64,000 nt of DNA, taken from Pelodera strongyloides (lineage: Eukaryota > Nematoda > Chromadorea > Rhabditida > Rhabditidae). Shown piece by piece: positions 1 through 15,000 of this stretch. The position numbers were made by a program, and so were the translations under genes. Under the pieces are notes generated by a model that saw nothing but the letters and a program-made list of their open reading frames with translations, had not been told where the DNA came from and did no database searches. The stretch is taken from contig JAANDG010000299.1 in NCBI GenBank assembly GCA_036852015.1, forward strand, positions 62,001 to 126,000. Reading direction: 5' to 3'. Each line of letters opens with the position of its first letter. Position 1 is the first letter of the stretch.

Positions 1-3000
1 TCCAGGGAATAATTGAGAAGAAAAATGGGGAAATATCCGAGTTGACGCATAGGTTGGAGTTGGCTACGGTAGAAATTCAACAATTGCGAGCCAGAGTGCT
101 CACTGATACCACAGCCGAGAGAGAAGCTGAACTGGAGAGACTTAGACAAGAGGTGAATAATTAAGATTTTTTAGAATTAAGCAATAAGGATTTATGGCTG
201 CGTAATGGGTTATTGAGTAGATTTTTCTTTGAGGATTTTATTGAAATGTAAGCTATTATACGTGGTTTGCTATCATTTTGCCAGGAGCTCAACATGGCAC
301 ACCATCGGCACGTTTGCATCTATTTGCGTTTGCATTTGCACATTTGTTGCAAGGTGTTACCCTTTTCTTATAAACGTTACATGTGGCTTAATTTGCCAAC
401 CTTCTTATCATCATTTATATGATGCGCACTTGTATATTTATATGTGTCAATAAATTATTATTATTATACCAATAAAAACACCATTTCAGCTAGTCTCGGC
501 AACAAAAATGGCCCGACAATTGTTTGGCGAGAGTGAGAGAGACGGAGAAGAACCGACAGTGCAATTGCAACTCCGAATTATGCAATTGGAAAACGTGGTC
601 GAGGAGAAACAGCAAAAGGTTTTTGAATTTGCCCGAAGTACTGACGCGGCGTCATAGAAATACGTATGCCTAGGTGATCAGCTAACTGTTACTGATAAGG
701 TATAAGGTGAACTGTATATCGCAGGGCACAGTACTGCAACGCCCATTGTGAAACACGGGTAGATGGATGTCAGCTTCACGCCTGACAAACGTGTAGAAGG
801 AACATGGAACATTGTTGAATATCGATCCATACCATACGACGGCTCATCGATTGATTTCTAGTCGGACTCGGAATCCCCTAGTTTCTCGGGCCGAGCTCGG
901 GAACAGTCTGCTTGTCCGTTGATTCTTCCGACAAATTTTCCTATTCCGAGCTCGGGCCGATTAAACACCTAGTAGGAAACTGGAAAAATCTCCCTGGTTT
1001 TCTTGGTCCAACTCGAAAACAAAGATCATTGATTGATTTTCTATACATTGAAGCAAAATCGTTTTAGATTGAAACTTTGCATGCGGACATGTCAGTGCTG
1101 GAGGATACTCTAGTTGGAAAAGACGAAAGTGTCAACGAATTAACAAAGAGAATTCATTGGTTGGAAACGGTGGGTGGACTTTTGTTTCGCTGGAATTTCT
1201 AAAAATTATATTTTTCGTGTTCTTCTTTCTCCGTAAAGTTGAAAAGGGTGTAAATGTTCTTGTAGATAACAACGGAGGTCCTTTCTGCCCACTGGTATAG
1301 GGGTGACAAAGTGGAATGTGTTAATTAATATTGGTTATGTTTATGGGCTTATGGTGCAAGTTGGTGTGACAAAGTAACAAATGGTGTAAACTAATGTAAT
1401 ATTTTATTGAGCACAAAGCAAATGTTGTTTGCAAATAGCTTTTTTAAAGCGAAGTGCCGGCCGGATTTTGAAACACATAGAGTTTACCAGCATTCGTATA
1501 CAGCTTATGCCAATGACAATAAATTCCAATAAAAAATCTAGCTAAATTCGAGTAAATGAGCATAAACGTTTCAACAACCAGCCGGTACTTCGCTTTAAAG
1601 GTCGTAGAACTTGAAATATGTGAAATATTTTTTGTTTTAGTTGCAATTCGGCGATGCTGCGGATGAATTGAGGAAATTAAAGGAACAACTCAAGTTCCGT
1701 GATGAGCAAATTGGAAAACTTCAGCGACAATGCACACTTCTACAGGTGGACATGAGTTTTTATTCGAATATTTGAATGCTGCAGAAAATATTGGAAACTT
1801 AGGTCTGTGGTTGCGCTAGGGATAACGACTGTGCTTAACCTCGGACTGTTTCGTAGCTTACAGTTTAGGGACAGTTTAGAGTTAAGGTAACGTTGGCCTA
1901 GGTACCTAGGTTTAACAAGGAACACGGGATGCATCAGTGTGGCTTATGGTATCTTCCTCAATAGAGTTTCATTTAAAGGGATCGGCTCACCTTAAATTGT
2001 GCCTGTTTTTTTTGTTTCTTTATTTTCTATAAGGGATAATAAAAATTTGGAATACACAAAGTAGTGTTCTATTTCAATACTCACGAAGATATTAGGTGAT
2101 AAAGTGGTGGATCGATCGGCCCGAAATGAAAAAGTGTAATTGTCCTGCCTTGTTTGTATGGGACAATTAACACTTTTTCATTTCGGGCCGATCGATCCAC
2201 CACTTTATCACCTAATATCTTCGTGAGTATTGAAATATAACACTACTTTTTGTATTCCAAATTTTTATTATCCCTTATATAAAATAAAGAAACAGAAAAA
2301 ACAGACACGATTTGAGGTGAGCCGATCCCTTTAACTTCATTACATTTATGAGAGCTTATTACCAAGATCTATGTGTTCCCCTCTAGCATGGTGTAAACAA
2401 TAATTATAGAATTGAACTTGAACTCGTACTTGAACCGTTATGTTTCACAACCTTTACTTGCGTGTATTACTCCTTCGTTCATTATTGCGTAGGTACCCAT
2501 TGGCAGCAACATAGACTGACGAAGTACATACCTTACAATGTGCTTCTTCGGACAATGTTCAGATAAATTGATAAATTGGCAGGGAGACAAAGCTCCAGCC
2601 GCGTTTTCCAAGTAAGAAAAAAACACATTGTCTTCCTAATTGTAAATCATTGAATTATAGGTGGAACTGGGAAAATATGCCGATATGGTGCCGACGCATA
2701 AACCACTCACACGACCAAGGAAGACAATAGTGGAAAAGCCACAGAAATCTGTTGAAACTGAGAGGTTGGTTTAAGTCAATTTTTCATTGAAAATGAAGGA
2801 ACATGGCTTTTTAATTTTTAATTTTTTTACTTTTCAAAATATATTGACTTTAGATTGCCCCAAAAAGAGATCGTTAGTGAGAAAATGCCCGATGAGCAAG
2901 CCAAGGAAGCATCGCGAGATGAAGTAGAGACTGCGGAAACACAGCGTGAATCACAAATGGCTAAAGGTTGGGAACTTCATTGGAACATTTCTGGAAAAGG

Positions 3001-6000
3001 AGCGCGGACGTTTCGAAGGGCGACACAAGCGACGAGCTGTTACAAACTAGAACTTATCAGATGAAAGTGCAAGCGGCGTAGAAACGGCGTGCATATTGTC
3101 TGTGGCAACATGGTGGCGTGCAAACATGCACGCGGAATGGTAATGGCGTGAAATTTGCCCGCTGATCTAACGCCGCTTACACGGGAAATGCCTGATGAGA
3201 AATGTCGTGAGTACGGCGTGCAAGCGGCAACTTTGTGGGCGTCAACGACCGGAAACTTGCAAGCAGAATCCCAACGTAGTGCCAATTTTTTTCCACCCCG
3301 GCACTTGGCCGCTTGCACGCCAATTTTCCCGCTGAACCCGAGCTAGGAAGGATCTTCTGCGCTGGGCTGGTTAGGTGTTTAAGCCTAAAATGAAAATGAA
3401 TCGCTTAGATAAACCTTCGAAGACCAGAGTTGTCTATACAGAGGATGTTGACGTGCAGGCACTACTCATCGCAAGCCTTTACGAGGAAGTGATGCAATTA
3501 ATGCAGGTTTGTTTGTCCGTCGGTAGAGGCTGAGAATACGGTACTCAGTGAGAAGGTGTCCGGAGGAGGGCTCGCGTTCCTTCGGCGCACATCAGTTGCG
3601 CCATTTTGTCGCCGGCTGTTTGGTGAAGGTTCAAAAATGAATTGAGAGACACTGGGGATTTTTATGTAGTGCAACCAACCAAAATATATATCGTAGATTA
3701 TTTTCATTCGTGATTTCGTTCAGGAACTATCTATAAAGGGTGATCAACTCAAAAATTTGGAGACTCTGAGCACTAAATCGAAAAAAGTGCTCGAGGAGAC
3801 TATGGCTAGGCTGCGGAAAGGTAAAATAAACAACAAAAATACAAGTAGAAAATAATACTTTTCAATATTTTTCAGTGATTTAAAGCACAAAGAGCAAGTA
3901 ATTGTATTAGACTTAAATCAAAACAGTCCAAACACCCGTAGCTCAGTCGGTGACGTATTGGGTGTAGTTAGCTAACTCTGTAAAGTAAACATCGATGCTT
4001 TCGTTCAGCACACGAGAAGATAGAGGATTTGTCTAAGGAAGCGCCGGTCCAGGAGGAGGAAAGTACGGATATCAAACAAATAATCGAACAAGAGACACAG
4101 GTAATTTTTTTTATCTCTAGTTTAGTAATGTATAATGCTGTATTTATCTCGCGTTCTATGGTTCCATGTACGCACAGAGGGTGCCCACATACTTGGGAAA
4201 ATTTGTCTCTAACGCTTGCTCATCTCAATGCGGACATCCGGCCTGTAAAAGGTGCGCCAAATATTCGCCAAGCTTTCCCTTCGGACGAATCGGCGTTGTC
4301 GATTAGTGCAGAATCATCATCATGGCTCTATGCTCTAGGCCTAAAACGCAACGGCAGACATCTTCTTTCCTTCATAAGTTCTTCATAACTCTCTTTCATT
4401 ACGATTGATAAGGTCAGCGTACGTGTGCGACAAAACTTGTCATCTCTGTTTTTCCGACAAAAATACGTTTCTTGAGGTCTACTTTGACTAATGCTTGCAC
4501 TGCTTTAGTGTTATGTAAAATGGGCGAAGATTGATATTGCTAATTATGTTAATTATGTGGCTTCCATGCAAACAACAAACCGGGCCACTTTTTCTATCAA
4601 TTTCATGTGCCTCTGGTTTAGAACCTGTTGCTAACTTTATGATGAAACAATGTGAGAAGCGAAAACTTGGCGAATATTTGGCGCACCTTTTGCCGCAACG
4701 GATGTCCGCGTTGGGGTCAAAAAGAGCAATTGCTGAGTGATCTTAGTGGAGCAAATGACTCTAATAAGCCACACGCAACTATAGACATGCCCTACATGCG
4801 CTTTCACTTTTTTTTAATGATTTTATATGACAAATGTGCATGGTACGTGACCAATCAGTGTCATTTTTTCTTTCCGACAGAAATACGTTTTGTGGGGTCT
4901 ACTTCAGTTAATGCGTGCACTGTCTGATTAGTACGTGGAACGGCCTCAGATCGTTATGACCGATTATTGTTATACCGCGAAAAGGGCATAATTTTTTGCG
5001 GCCCTGAAGTCCTGTACCTACAGAAGTACCTACATCATAGGAAAAAGTAGATGTACCCATTTGGTGATCATTTACGGACATTGTAGTGGCCAAGTTTTCC
5101 CGTAAACCGTCGACAGCTGGTCACCAAATAGTCACCAAACCATTTGCTGACCGGCTACTAACCTTTTTTTGGCGGTCTGGTCAATTCGTTTTTCTCTGTG
5201 AATGATGGAATTGCATAGCTTTGGCGCGCGGCTAAGATGTGGAAACCATGGCGTACATTTGGCGCAGTTTTCGCAGCACGCCAATGTTACCAAGGCTGAG
5301 TTGGGGTTAAAATAAGAGACGAAAACTTCAGAACGTGTTTGAAGCGATTCGTAGCGGAGGCACCGAACTTGAGCGACGTCTCGTAGAAACTTCACGAAAG
5401 TTGATGAGCGAGAAAGCGGAGAGAAGAAGAGGGACCAGACAGCGAGAGTCCCTTCAGAGGTAAATAGTAAAGTTGGCCTAAACGTCAGAACCTTAGAAAA
5501 ATGTAACAAAATCTTCAAACCTTTCTCCTTTATATAATACGATTATTTAGAGAAATAAAAAATACAAATAACCATACGTTTCTAGGCATAGTCTTTAGTC
5601 TTTAGCAAATAATGTGCAGCGCTTTTAATGGTTTCTTCGGAATACTAAGGATACAAATGATCTTGAACCTATCTATGTTACAAACGGAACGGCTAAATTC
5701 ATGCAAGAGCAGCCAATTCTTTGTCATCAATATTCAGCGTTTAGAATGTTCGAGCGAACAGTCTACGAGCGAGATTCTATCAAGAAGCGTCTGCTTTCTT
5801 TGAAAAAGGACTCGCATTTGGAAATTGCCAGACTGCAATTGAACTTGGTTGGTGTTTTTTATTTATACTGTCCTTTGCTAGCGGATAACATAGTTTGGGT
5901 TACATCAGAGAACCCTTTTTTCCAGTTTCCACCCTGAATTCGTTCCTAGACGAAAAAATGAAATTCTTTCGAGCTATGCCTATATAGTTGAATCTAAAAA

Positions 6001-9000
6001 GTAAAAATGAGCTGCACTATTATATCATATCACACAATAAGTAAAAAATTTGTAAAAGCAAAAAAAAGGAGCTACACTATACAGGAAAAAAGAGACAGTG
6101 TTCCTGTTATGAATTTGTTCAGTACTCAGTTACAAAATTACATTCGTACTTATTGACCGAAATCTTTATACTCTGCATCATCCCCAGTCCACAGCGTCGT
6201 AAAATATTCATTTAAGACGTACCGTAATCAAATTGACCATCTCAGGACCATCATCTATTTTTCAGGATAATTCAACCTTGGAGCTGAGTCGTTTAATGAA
6301 TAAAGTACTAAACTCGGTGCCACGGGAAACTTATGAAAAACTTCGTCAGAATTATATCAAAGTTGTTGGACATGACACGCTGAATGTGCAATTAAACACA
6401 ACTGGGCAGGTGAGCAATTGCTTATAGTTCATGGTTTGAGAATATATGCTCCAATCGTGACGTTTACTCTAAAGTGAGGTGTTACACGGCGCTCATGAAA
6501 GAATTGGCTGGTTTGCTGTAGTGAAGGAAATTTTTTTCGCCCGCACGTCGCAAGGTCATTTTCTGAACAGTTCTGGGCATAAGTATCACAAAAAGGGAAA
6601 CAACACTTTCGTCTACTTAGTTTTTCAAAAACCACCAGAGACGAGCGTAGGTAGTAGGTTGGATGAAGTCTATACAAACCATTTTTTGTTCATGTTTCAA
6701 TCAAACACTTCATAAAGAACGTTAAAGAGAAATACTGGCCGGTTTGCTTATTTACTCGAATATAGCTTGATTTTTTTATGTTCATTTGCATAAGCTGCAT
6801 AGGAATTCTGGTGTTCTCGATGTGTTTCAAAAACCGGCCGGTATTTCGCTTTAAATAAACACTACATTGCTTACAGACTCCTGGAGAACTGTGGATCGAT
6901 ATTCGTTCTAAACCCAATGAAGAGTGTGGGAAAGAAGAATTACTGGCACAGAATGCGTATCTGAAGGTATGTACTTCCTCTCTCCGCGAGGCATAGCGCA
7001 ACCGCGTTAGCTCCGCACACCAATGGCGCGCGTATGGCGCACTTTTTAGAACTGTGTTAAAAGTGGTTGTTGCTATGTGTGCGTCGCAGGAGTGGCACAA
7101 GTGTTGCAGCTGGAAATTATGTACATACCGGGCCTATTAAGGTTTTCAATTGAAGCCATGTATATGCATTTACCTTGAAACATTTCCTCTTTTTATAATT
7201 AGGAAAATAACTTCTGCGAAATGCTTTACAATATGTGTGTGTGTGCTTCAATTTAAAGCGAAATACTGGCCGGTCTTTGAAACACCACCATTTTTATGCA
7301 GCTTATGCAAAAAAACATAATAAAAAATTAGTATTCAGTGATCCACGATGCGTTTCAAATACCTGCTGGTAGTTCGCTTTAACGTACGAACTACAGGATG
7401 GCTTCGGCTGAAGACAAACTACAAAATACAAAGTACAACATTTTCAGAAAGTTGTCGATATTCTCAACGATCAGAACGAGTTCTGGAACAAAGAGTGCGA
7501 GATTCTGCAAAACGAAAACGAAGAGATCAAGCGATTCTTGGAGGACACAGAGAACGAGAGCGACATGAAGGGAGTGCTGGGTACGTGATTATTGATTTAT
7601 TGATTTTTTATTGATTTAAAAAAAATTGTTCCATTCTATGCCGTGTCGGAAGTGCACTGATGGGCACAACATTAGCATGCAATGCATGGACAGCCAAAGT
7701 GATACGTTTCACCACGTGCCACCCCGCTTTAAAAAGGGATAATTGTAGGCGGAATAGAAACCCGTCTTCTGCAAACGATCAGAGAACAAGCAGAAGAGGC
7801 TAGAGACAGACAGGAAGAGCAGAAGATGAAGCGAAACACTAGGGAGGAATTGAGACGCAGACGAGCAGAGTGGGCAGAGAAGGAGACACATCTGATGCAC
7901 GTGATTACGGTTCTACAGAAGAGAGTACAGGTGAGACGACTGGATCTTATTGTTAGAATACACAAAAACATGTCGGCAACCGGAATCGAACCACGGTCCT
8001 TCAGGACATGACAAACTCATATTCCGTTTTTATTGCTGTTCTTTCAGCAAATGCACAGTAACAGTGTGGCCAGCGTTTCCCTGGAACAAATCGAACTGTT
8101 GAGGAATAAGGTTTGTGACATATCTTGCAAATTAATAATAATAATCTCGAGGAAGAACGTTGATTGATTGTTGGCGGGCGATGTTGACAATGGTAGCGTA
8201 CACAGGAAACGGGTGAACCCATTTGGTGACGGTTCACAGGTTTTTCTTGTGGGCTTGCCCATTTGGTGACCTCTTCGTGACCTTGTGGTGAACAAGTTTT
8301 ATCGAAAATTGGTCTCTAAATGGTCACGAAGCAGTCAACAGCTGGTTTGTTTCGGCAAAAACCATACAAGAGGCCAACGACGATTTTTCTGTGGTTTCGG
8401 CAATAACTACTTCGTTTCCCCGTGTAGTGGTTGGCGCTTGATGCAGTGGACCGGCAGCTTGGGTTCTGTTTCATCCCGCCGAAAAACCCTTCGTTTGTTT
8501 CGTTTATACCATGAATTTATTAACTATAGGAAGCCCCCATTTGTATTTGTTATTTAAGATTGGCGAAGTAATGCAACGTGAAAAAGCGATCAATGAAACA
8601 GAACAAAAGGTGAGCTTTATTGGATTTTTGGTCATTAATCACATGTCATATTTCTCATTTTAACGCAAAAATCGATAAACTCAAGTTATCAATAAGATTT
8701 CGTGCTTACTTTGAACCATTTTAACTATATTGTATCGTTGTAACTTAAATCATTCCAGATCAACGACCTAAGCTCTGAAGCAGAAAGGGAACTTGCTTCC
8801 TTACGCGCTCAGAGAGAAGCTTCAAAAGCTGCAGAGGTCAGTTATTTAGTTTTGTTCATCCTTCGCTTTTTTAATGAAACTATACTGAGAATTATATTCC
8901 GTTTTGTCTTCGCCGAAAATTGTTTTTTTTTTCAACTACGTCCAGTAAACTAAACAATACAACTTATTTATCACTTATGTACTTGTGGCAGTCATGCTGT

Positions 9001-12000
9001 GCCCGGTGTGTGGTGGTGTGCGGCGAAAAGCAGTTAAAGGAAGGCAGTCACTTCAAATTCAACTTTTTTATTCGATTTTTATTAAATACAAGAAGATTTA
9101 TAAAACAATATGCAGCTATTAAAAAGACATAGAACAGAGAACTCAGGGAGAGAAATCAATGAGAATGGGTTTTGATAAATGATCGTCGCCGGTGCATATA
9201 TGCAATTGCCAGGGGTACTTGGAGAGTGAACAGCCTGCAGTGTTACACCTGGCGCGTAGTTTATCACTGCAGGGTATTTATTATGAAACTCTCCACGGGC
9301 AATTATAAACTACGGTATACTATTAAAACTCATACACAGGGATTTCTCTCACTGGGTTAAATTTCCAGGAACTTGACACTGGACATGTATTTTTCTAAGT
9401 ACCTTGTTATGTTTATGGATAATTGAAGTAAAAAGACGAATTTGAAGTGACTGCGATCCTTTAAGTATGTCTGTCACATCGCCAGGTCTTCGCCGCGCAC
9501 TTTACACAATTGCCGTAGATGTATAAATTTCACATTTTAGACCATCACCGATCCTTCGGGCCTGGAACGTGTATTGAGTGGATGTCTATTGAACGTTTCC
9601 CAGCTGACGTCACAAAATGAAACACTACAGAAGAAGGTTTGAGCTCTAGGAACTTGATAAACTATTTTGAATTGATAAAGTAGATGACGTGACAATTATA
9701 AACATCCGCAATTGTAATGAAAAAAGGGTACGCGGATCAAACCTGGCAAACATTTTGGAGAAAAAACCGCGTCGCCGCATAATGCCCCTCTTGCCCGCTC
9801 GGCCCTGGCAGACTGCATAGGCGATTGCAGGAAGCTTCGCTTTGCAGCGGGTGTTTATTTTTTAAATTTAGATTTTGTGGATGGAAGCTCAATTGAAATC
9901 AAAGGACGAAGAGATCATTGAACTAGGAAATTTGAATGAAGAATATCTTCGCGCCACTTATACAATGGATATTTGGAAGAAGTATAGAGACATGAAAGAA
10001 CACGACGAAAGAAGAGACAACGGACGAGCAGAGATGGGTGAAAGGACTGCAGAAGACAGTGGAAGACAGGTGAGGTTGCAGACGTCGAGGGGAATTGAAG
10101 TACTAGTACTGTAGCGTTGGCAGTGGGTTTATTTTGAATCTTAAACAATTGGATCTTTGGGATATATTTATTAACGGCTAGGCTCGCACAGGATGTTGCG
10201 CATTTTGCTATGCCAATTACGGATGAATTTCTTCCGGATGCCATATCGCTTAAAAAAAAATCCTCGTTTCAGGGCAGTGACGACAAGTTCGACTACCACC
10301 TCGACTTCGACAGTGATGATGATAGTGGAGCTGTTAGTGAAGGGGAGGAGGGAAAGAAGGTGAGTATTTACTTTTGATAAGCTTTTATTTTGATCACATT
10401 TCTTTGGTTATTTTAAATATGGAATATGGTACTCATCATGGCCAATTGTTCTCCGCACCGCATAACCGCATAACCGCATGACCGCATAGACACCGCATGC
10501 GGTCAAACACCGCACAGAGACCGCACAAGTTTATTAGACACCGCACGGACCCCGCACGAGTTTACTAGACACCGCAAAGACACCGCACCCTGCCAGACAC
10601 CGCATAGACACCGCACCGTGTTGACCCTGCCAGTGGTGATAAGCGTGTGTGTCCAAGACAAGCTAGACGTGCCAACTTGTGTGTCGGGTGTCAGAATTGC
10701 TTTGCTAATGCATTTTTCTTGACCTGATCTGCTTCGTAAGCACAATGATTCTTGTGTTCTGGATTCCACACTAATGTGAATGGTCCTTTTGAACAGACCT
10801 AGAAATGACAAATACGTTGTTAAGAAAATACATAGGGAAATAAAAAGTCTTCCGATGGCACGCTACTACCTCGTTTATGTCCGCAGATGATATAAATTAA
10901 TTATCGTGACCACAATGCTGGATGGTTGACTAAATGTGCTTGTCGAAGTATTGTGAACGGTTCACGCGGCGTTTTGTTCTGCTGATAATCATAATGTTTT
11001 TGCGTGAGAAAAGAGACCACACCACACTTTGGAGGAGTGGAGGAGACCACTAGAGAAAACGTTTGAGCACTGTAATTTAGAGTATGCTACTTGCTGATTA
11101 TTTGATATTCAGTTTGTTTTACAACAATGAAATTATAAAACCCTGTAAAATCCTTACATTTGCGGCCTTTCCACTACGTTTAGTAGAAGAAAATCTGACT
11201 CTACTATGACTATGTTTAGCTAAACTGGGCGAAAAAGCTTCTTCTACGAGGCGTATATTTCTGTGATTGATTTGATTCTCATTGTGAATGATATTTGTGT
11301 TATTACCAATAAAAACAATAAAAAGAGAGGTCATTTGAAATGAACCTATCCCTTTAAGCAAGGTGAATTTCGAGGTCCCTGCCGCCACAGTATATATGAA
11401 GCGTCTTCAGAAACACTTGATGAAATGTACGCAATAATTATGCAGCATCGAGTCGGTCGCTCTATAATCAAAGAGAAAACCCAAAACAAATATTTTTGAC
11501 ACGTTTTTTATGGAAATTTCACTAATTCTTGCTGAATACGCTTTGGCCTCAAAATTCAACTTTCTTCCAAAGTATCTTTCTCGAACAGCATTGTTGCATT
11601 TTGGATTTCATTGTGAGTACGTTTAGTATAGTGTTCTGTCCAGTAAGCTAAGACGCGAAAACACCTCTCTGGAGTGTCCGGAGCCTTTAAATATATAAAT
11701 CAGATGGTTTCATTCAGCCAACCTGAAATATTCAAATCAGATGCTTTGCCGACGACTTCAAAAAGTTTTTTAACGACAGTCTTTTAACCATTGTTTCAAC
11801 GTGACACAGTCACACTCAAAGCTTACATTTCCCATAATCAGTTTTGTTTGAAAAATCTTGCGGTGAATCTAAGCGATATTTCCAAGTGACTAAAACTACG
11901 GTAAAGTGATATTTCAATGGAGTGCATTCGGTTAGGAAATTCACTGTGCTATTTTAGGCTTTTCGAAGTTCTGATTAACCATAAGTGGTTCCTTCTAGGA

Positions 12001-15000
12001 ACCGATACGACAATACTTACGTGTAAAGGGATGGGGTCAACTCAGCTTGCCTCTTTTTTAGTGTTTGCTGTTGATAGTATACCTAATGTATGCAAATTTA
12101 AGAGTGCTGATGGCACTCCTTTTTCATCTCGTATTAGATCCTTTTCGCCGTGTCTAAATCTGCATGCATCCCTGTTTTCAAAGAGAAGCACGATAAAAAA
12201 ATAGTCCGAATATGACATGTACCATTTCGACTAATATATTTTATGAAAAAACACTGCGATGTGTAAACTCGTATGAAGAACCGGAATAATATGAAAAAGT
12301 AACAAAAAAAAGTAACTGTCTCGTGAGCCCAACCCTTTAAAGGAAGGCAGTCACTATCAATTCGTCATTTTTATTTGATTTTCATTACAGGAACGTGTGA
12401 ATATAGGAACGTGTGAAGAAAAATATGGTACCAATATGAAGTTAATGAGAAAGGAACTCAGGGAGATAATTCACTGAGATTGGGAGTGACTGGATAACAC
12501 TATATTGTGAATGAAAGCAATTGCCCGATTGCGGCCGAGATTTAATACCCTGCAGTGACAGCATATCACAATTGTCTAACACTGCAGGGTATTTATTATA
12601 TTATAATGAGCATTTGTCCAGACAATTGCGTATCTACTGTAGTCGAGAAACTCCCAATCTCAGTGAATTCTCTCCCCGAGTTTGTTTTCCTTTAAATTGG
12701 TATTGGTATCGAATGTTTTCTCATAAATTCCTATATTTAATGAAAATTAAATAATAATTGCGAAAATATCGTGGCTGCGTTCCTTTAAAGGGATAGGTTC
12801 ACTAGGATTTGCACCTTTTTGGGTACTATTACCGTTCGGGGGGGGGGGGGGGGGGGTTGTGACGTTTCTACGTTTCACAACGACTAAATCCAAATAACTG
12901 ATAGCCATTTCAGCATATTCAAACCTCCCGCCGTATGCAGATTTGGTGATATAGGTCTCTGCACATCAATGTGCAGAGTTGGCAGTATATATACGTGGCT
13001 AATTCCAGATATGGTTATTACTCTTAGAGTTGGCAGCTCAAGTCTGCAGTCTTCAGCGCTCAGTGTGCGCTACCGTATCCCGTCTCGTCTACCAGCTCAA
13101 GTCTGGACCTTCGTCAACCAGCTCAAGTCTGGACTGTGTCTCTTCATCGCCTAATACTGCCTTATACTATCCAAATAAACTGTTGTACATTATCCGTGTA
13201 CTTAAATACCTGGTGAAGGGACTACGAGAGTTTATACTCTTTTTATGGTGCCACGAACCGAGAACTAAAATCGGAACCCAAATTGGTGCATAATACTGCA
13301 CAATCGAAAAATATACAAATCTCTCGTGCTTGTCAACGGCTAAAAATATACAAATCTCTCGTGCTTGTCAACGGCTAAAAATATACAAATCTCTCGTTCT
13401 TGTCAACGGCTAAAAATTCTGAAATCTTTCGTGGATTACAGGCTAAATAATTCAACTCTCTTGTGAAAATTTATTAATTATTCACAATTGAAAATTTAAT
13501 TATTATCCAGCCGCCGTGTCTTCTATCGATCGAATACTTCAAGATGTCGCCGAAACAGACGACGTTCCGAGGGGAGATCCTAAAATGTAAAATGTCTGAG
13601 TTGGTTAAATCAGCTGAGAAAAATTGCATTGCAGCAAAGACAATTCTTGAAGAGGATTGGTCTGAGATGTTCGAGTTCGAGAGCATTTGGCTCAGAACTA
13701 AATTAATTGTCCTTACGGAATCCCTCGAAGAGCAAGCCACGCTCCTAGAGGACGAAATGATTGAACTTGGTAAGTGTCTATCAACATCTGATATGACAAA
13801 ATTCACCAAAGAAATTCAGTTCAATGACATCTACATTAGCTGTCATAATCTACTGAGACAACTGAAACTTAAAAATCGGACATGTGAGGTTGAAGCGGAA
13901 AGAATGAATTTTCGCGATCAATCTGAAGGAAACAAATCAAAATCCGCGATAATTCAGCGCGTGCAAAACTACAGTTCGGGTCAAATGGATGCACAAGGTG
14001 GCGCAAAAACGGACTGCGTCAAAATTGCAAATGAAACAAGGCAGGAACAAGCCAAAGCAAATGGGACAAATTCAGCTCACAGATTGGAAACTCACCAGGT
14101 TCTTGAAGTGATGAGCTTGCAAGCAACGAACAGAGTCGAATACACTCAAAATGACTACCAAATTGAAATGTCGAGAAACTCGCCTCTGGTGAAAGCAGCG
14201 AACGAGATGAGAATTCAAGTCCAGCGAGGTCTCCCAGAGCCGGGCCTTCCCGAAGCTGACGACAGACCTGAAATTGAAAATGTTTGTACAGAGGAAAATG
14301 TCGGCGAGGAGTATATATCCAATTCAGTCCACATCCAAATGAACCAAAATCTTGGAGAGTCAAGAGCCATCCCGAATTCCCATTTCCACAAACAGGAAAG
14401 GGATGAACAAAATGCAAATGAAAGAAAGGAGTACAATGTACCTTTCAAAATGGGAACATACCATTTCCAACAACAGGAATTCAAATCAACATTGAATAAA
14501 TGCCAACCTTCAGCTGGAAATGGAGTTCCATCCAATCACACGCGACGATCAATCGACTATGGGGATCGCGTACAGGCCGTCTCGGTCACAGAGCAGGACG
14601 ACGACACGGCGGGAGTACATCCAGAACACCAGCCTAAAATGGAAAATGAAAATGATTACGAGTACCACATCCGCGAGCCGGACAAGGTGTGTCAAGTCAA
14701 GCTCTGTGCATTATTCCCTTCGCCTCGCGAGTTCTGAGAATTCAGTGAAAAGTTGACATAGAGCGAAAAATCAACTAAACTGTTCAATGGAATTCTTTCT
14801 ATTCTGAACCTAATCTCAAATTTCAAATCCACGTTGTTAAGACGATTAAAAACACAAAACGGGGGAAATACCAAACATATGCATACAAAGTACCTTTATA
14901 AAATGAAATCAAATGGAGAATCGATATTTTTCATATAGCACAAATTACATACCTAAGCCACTTCTACATTGGACGAAGTGCCTGCGACTGGAGATAGAAG

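Noticed and set aside
3930..3955. A-box-like TAGCTCAGTCGG in an intron
   Set aside because: No B box or cloverleaf follows. A degraded SINE head is possible but not supportable.
7968..8010. tRNA-like sequence with a perfect B box (minus strand, 7982-7992)
   Set aside because: There is no matching 5' half, A box or acceptor partner, so it is at most a tRNA-derived fragment.
10503..10811. 102-codon ORF in both inverted ends of the TIR element
   Set aside because: It translates the hexamer array and adjacent terminal repeat. Identity between the copies follows from the repeat, not from coding.
13474..13809. ORF opposite the retrotransposon ORF
   Set aside because: It overlaps 13544-14737 in antisense. 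The longer sense ORF explains the openness.
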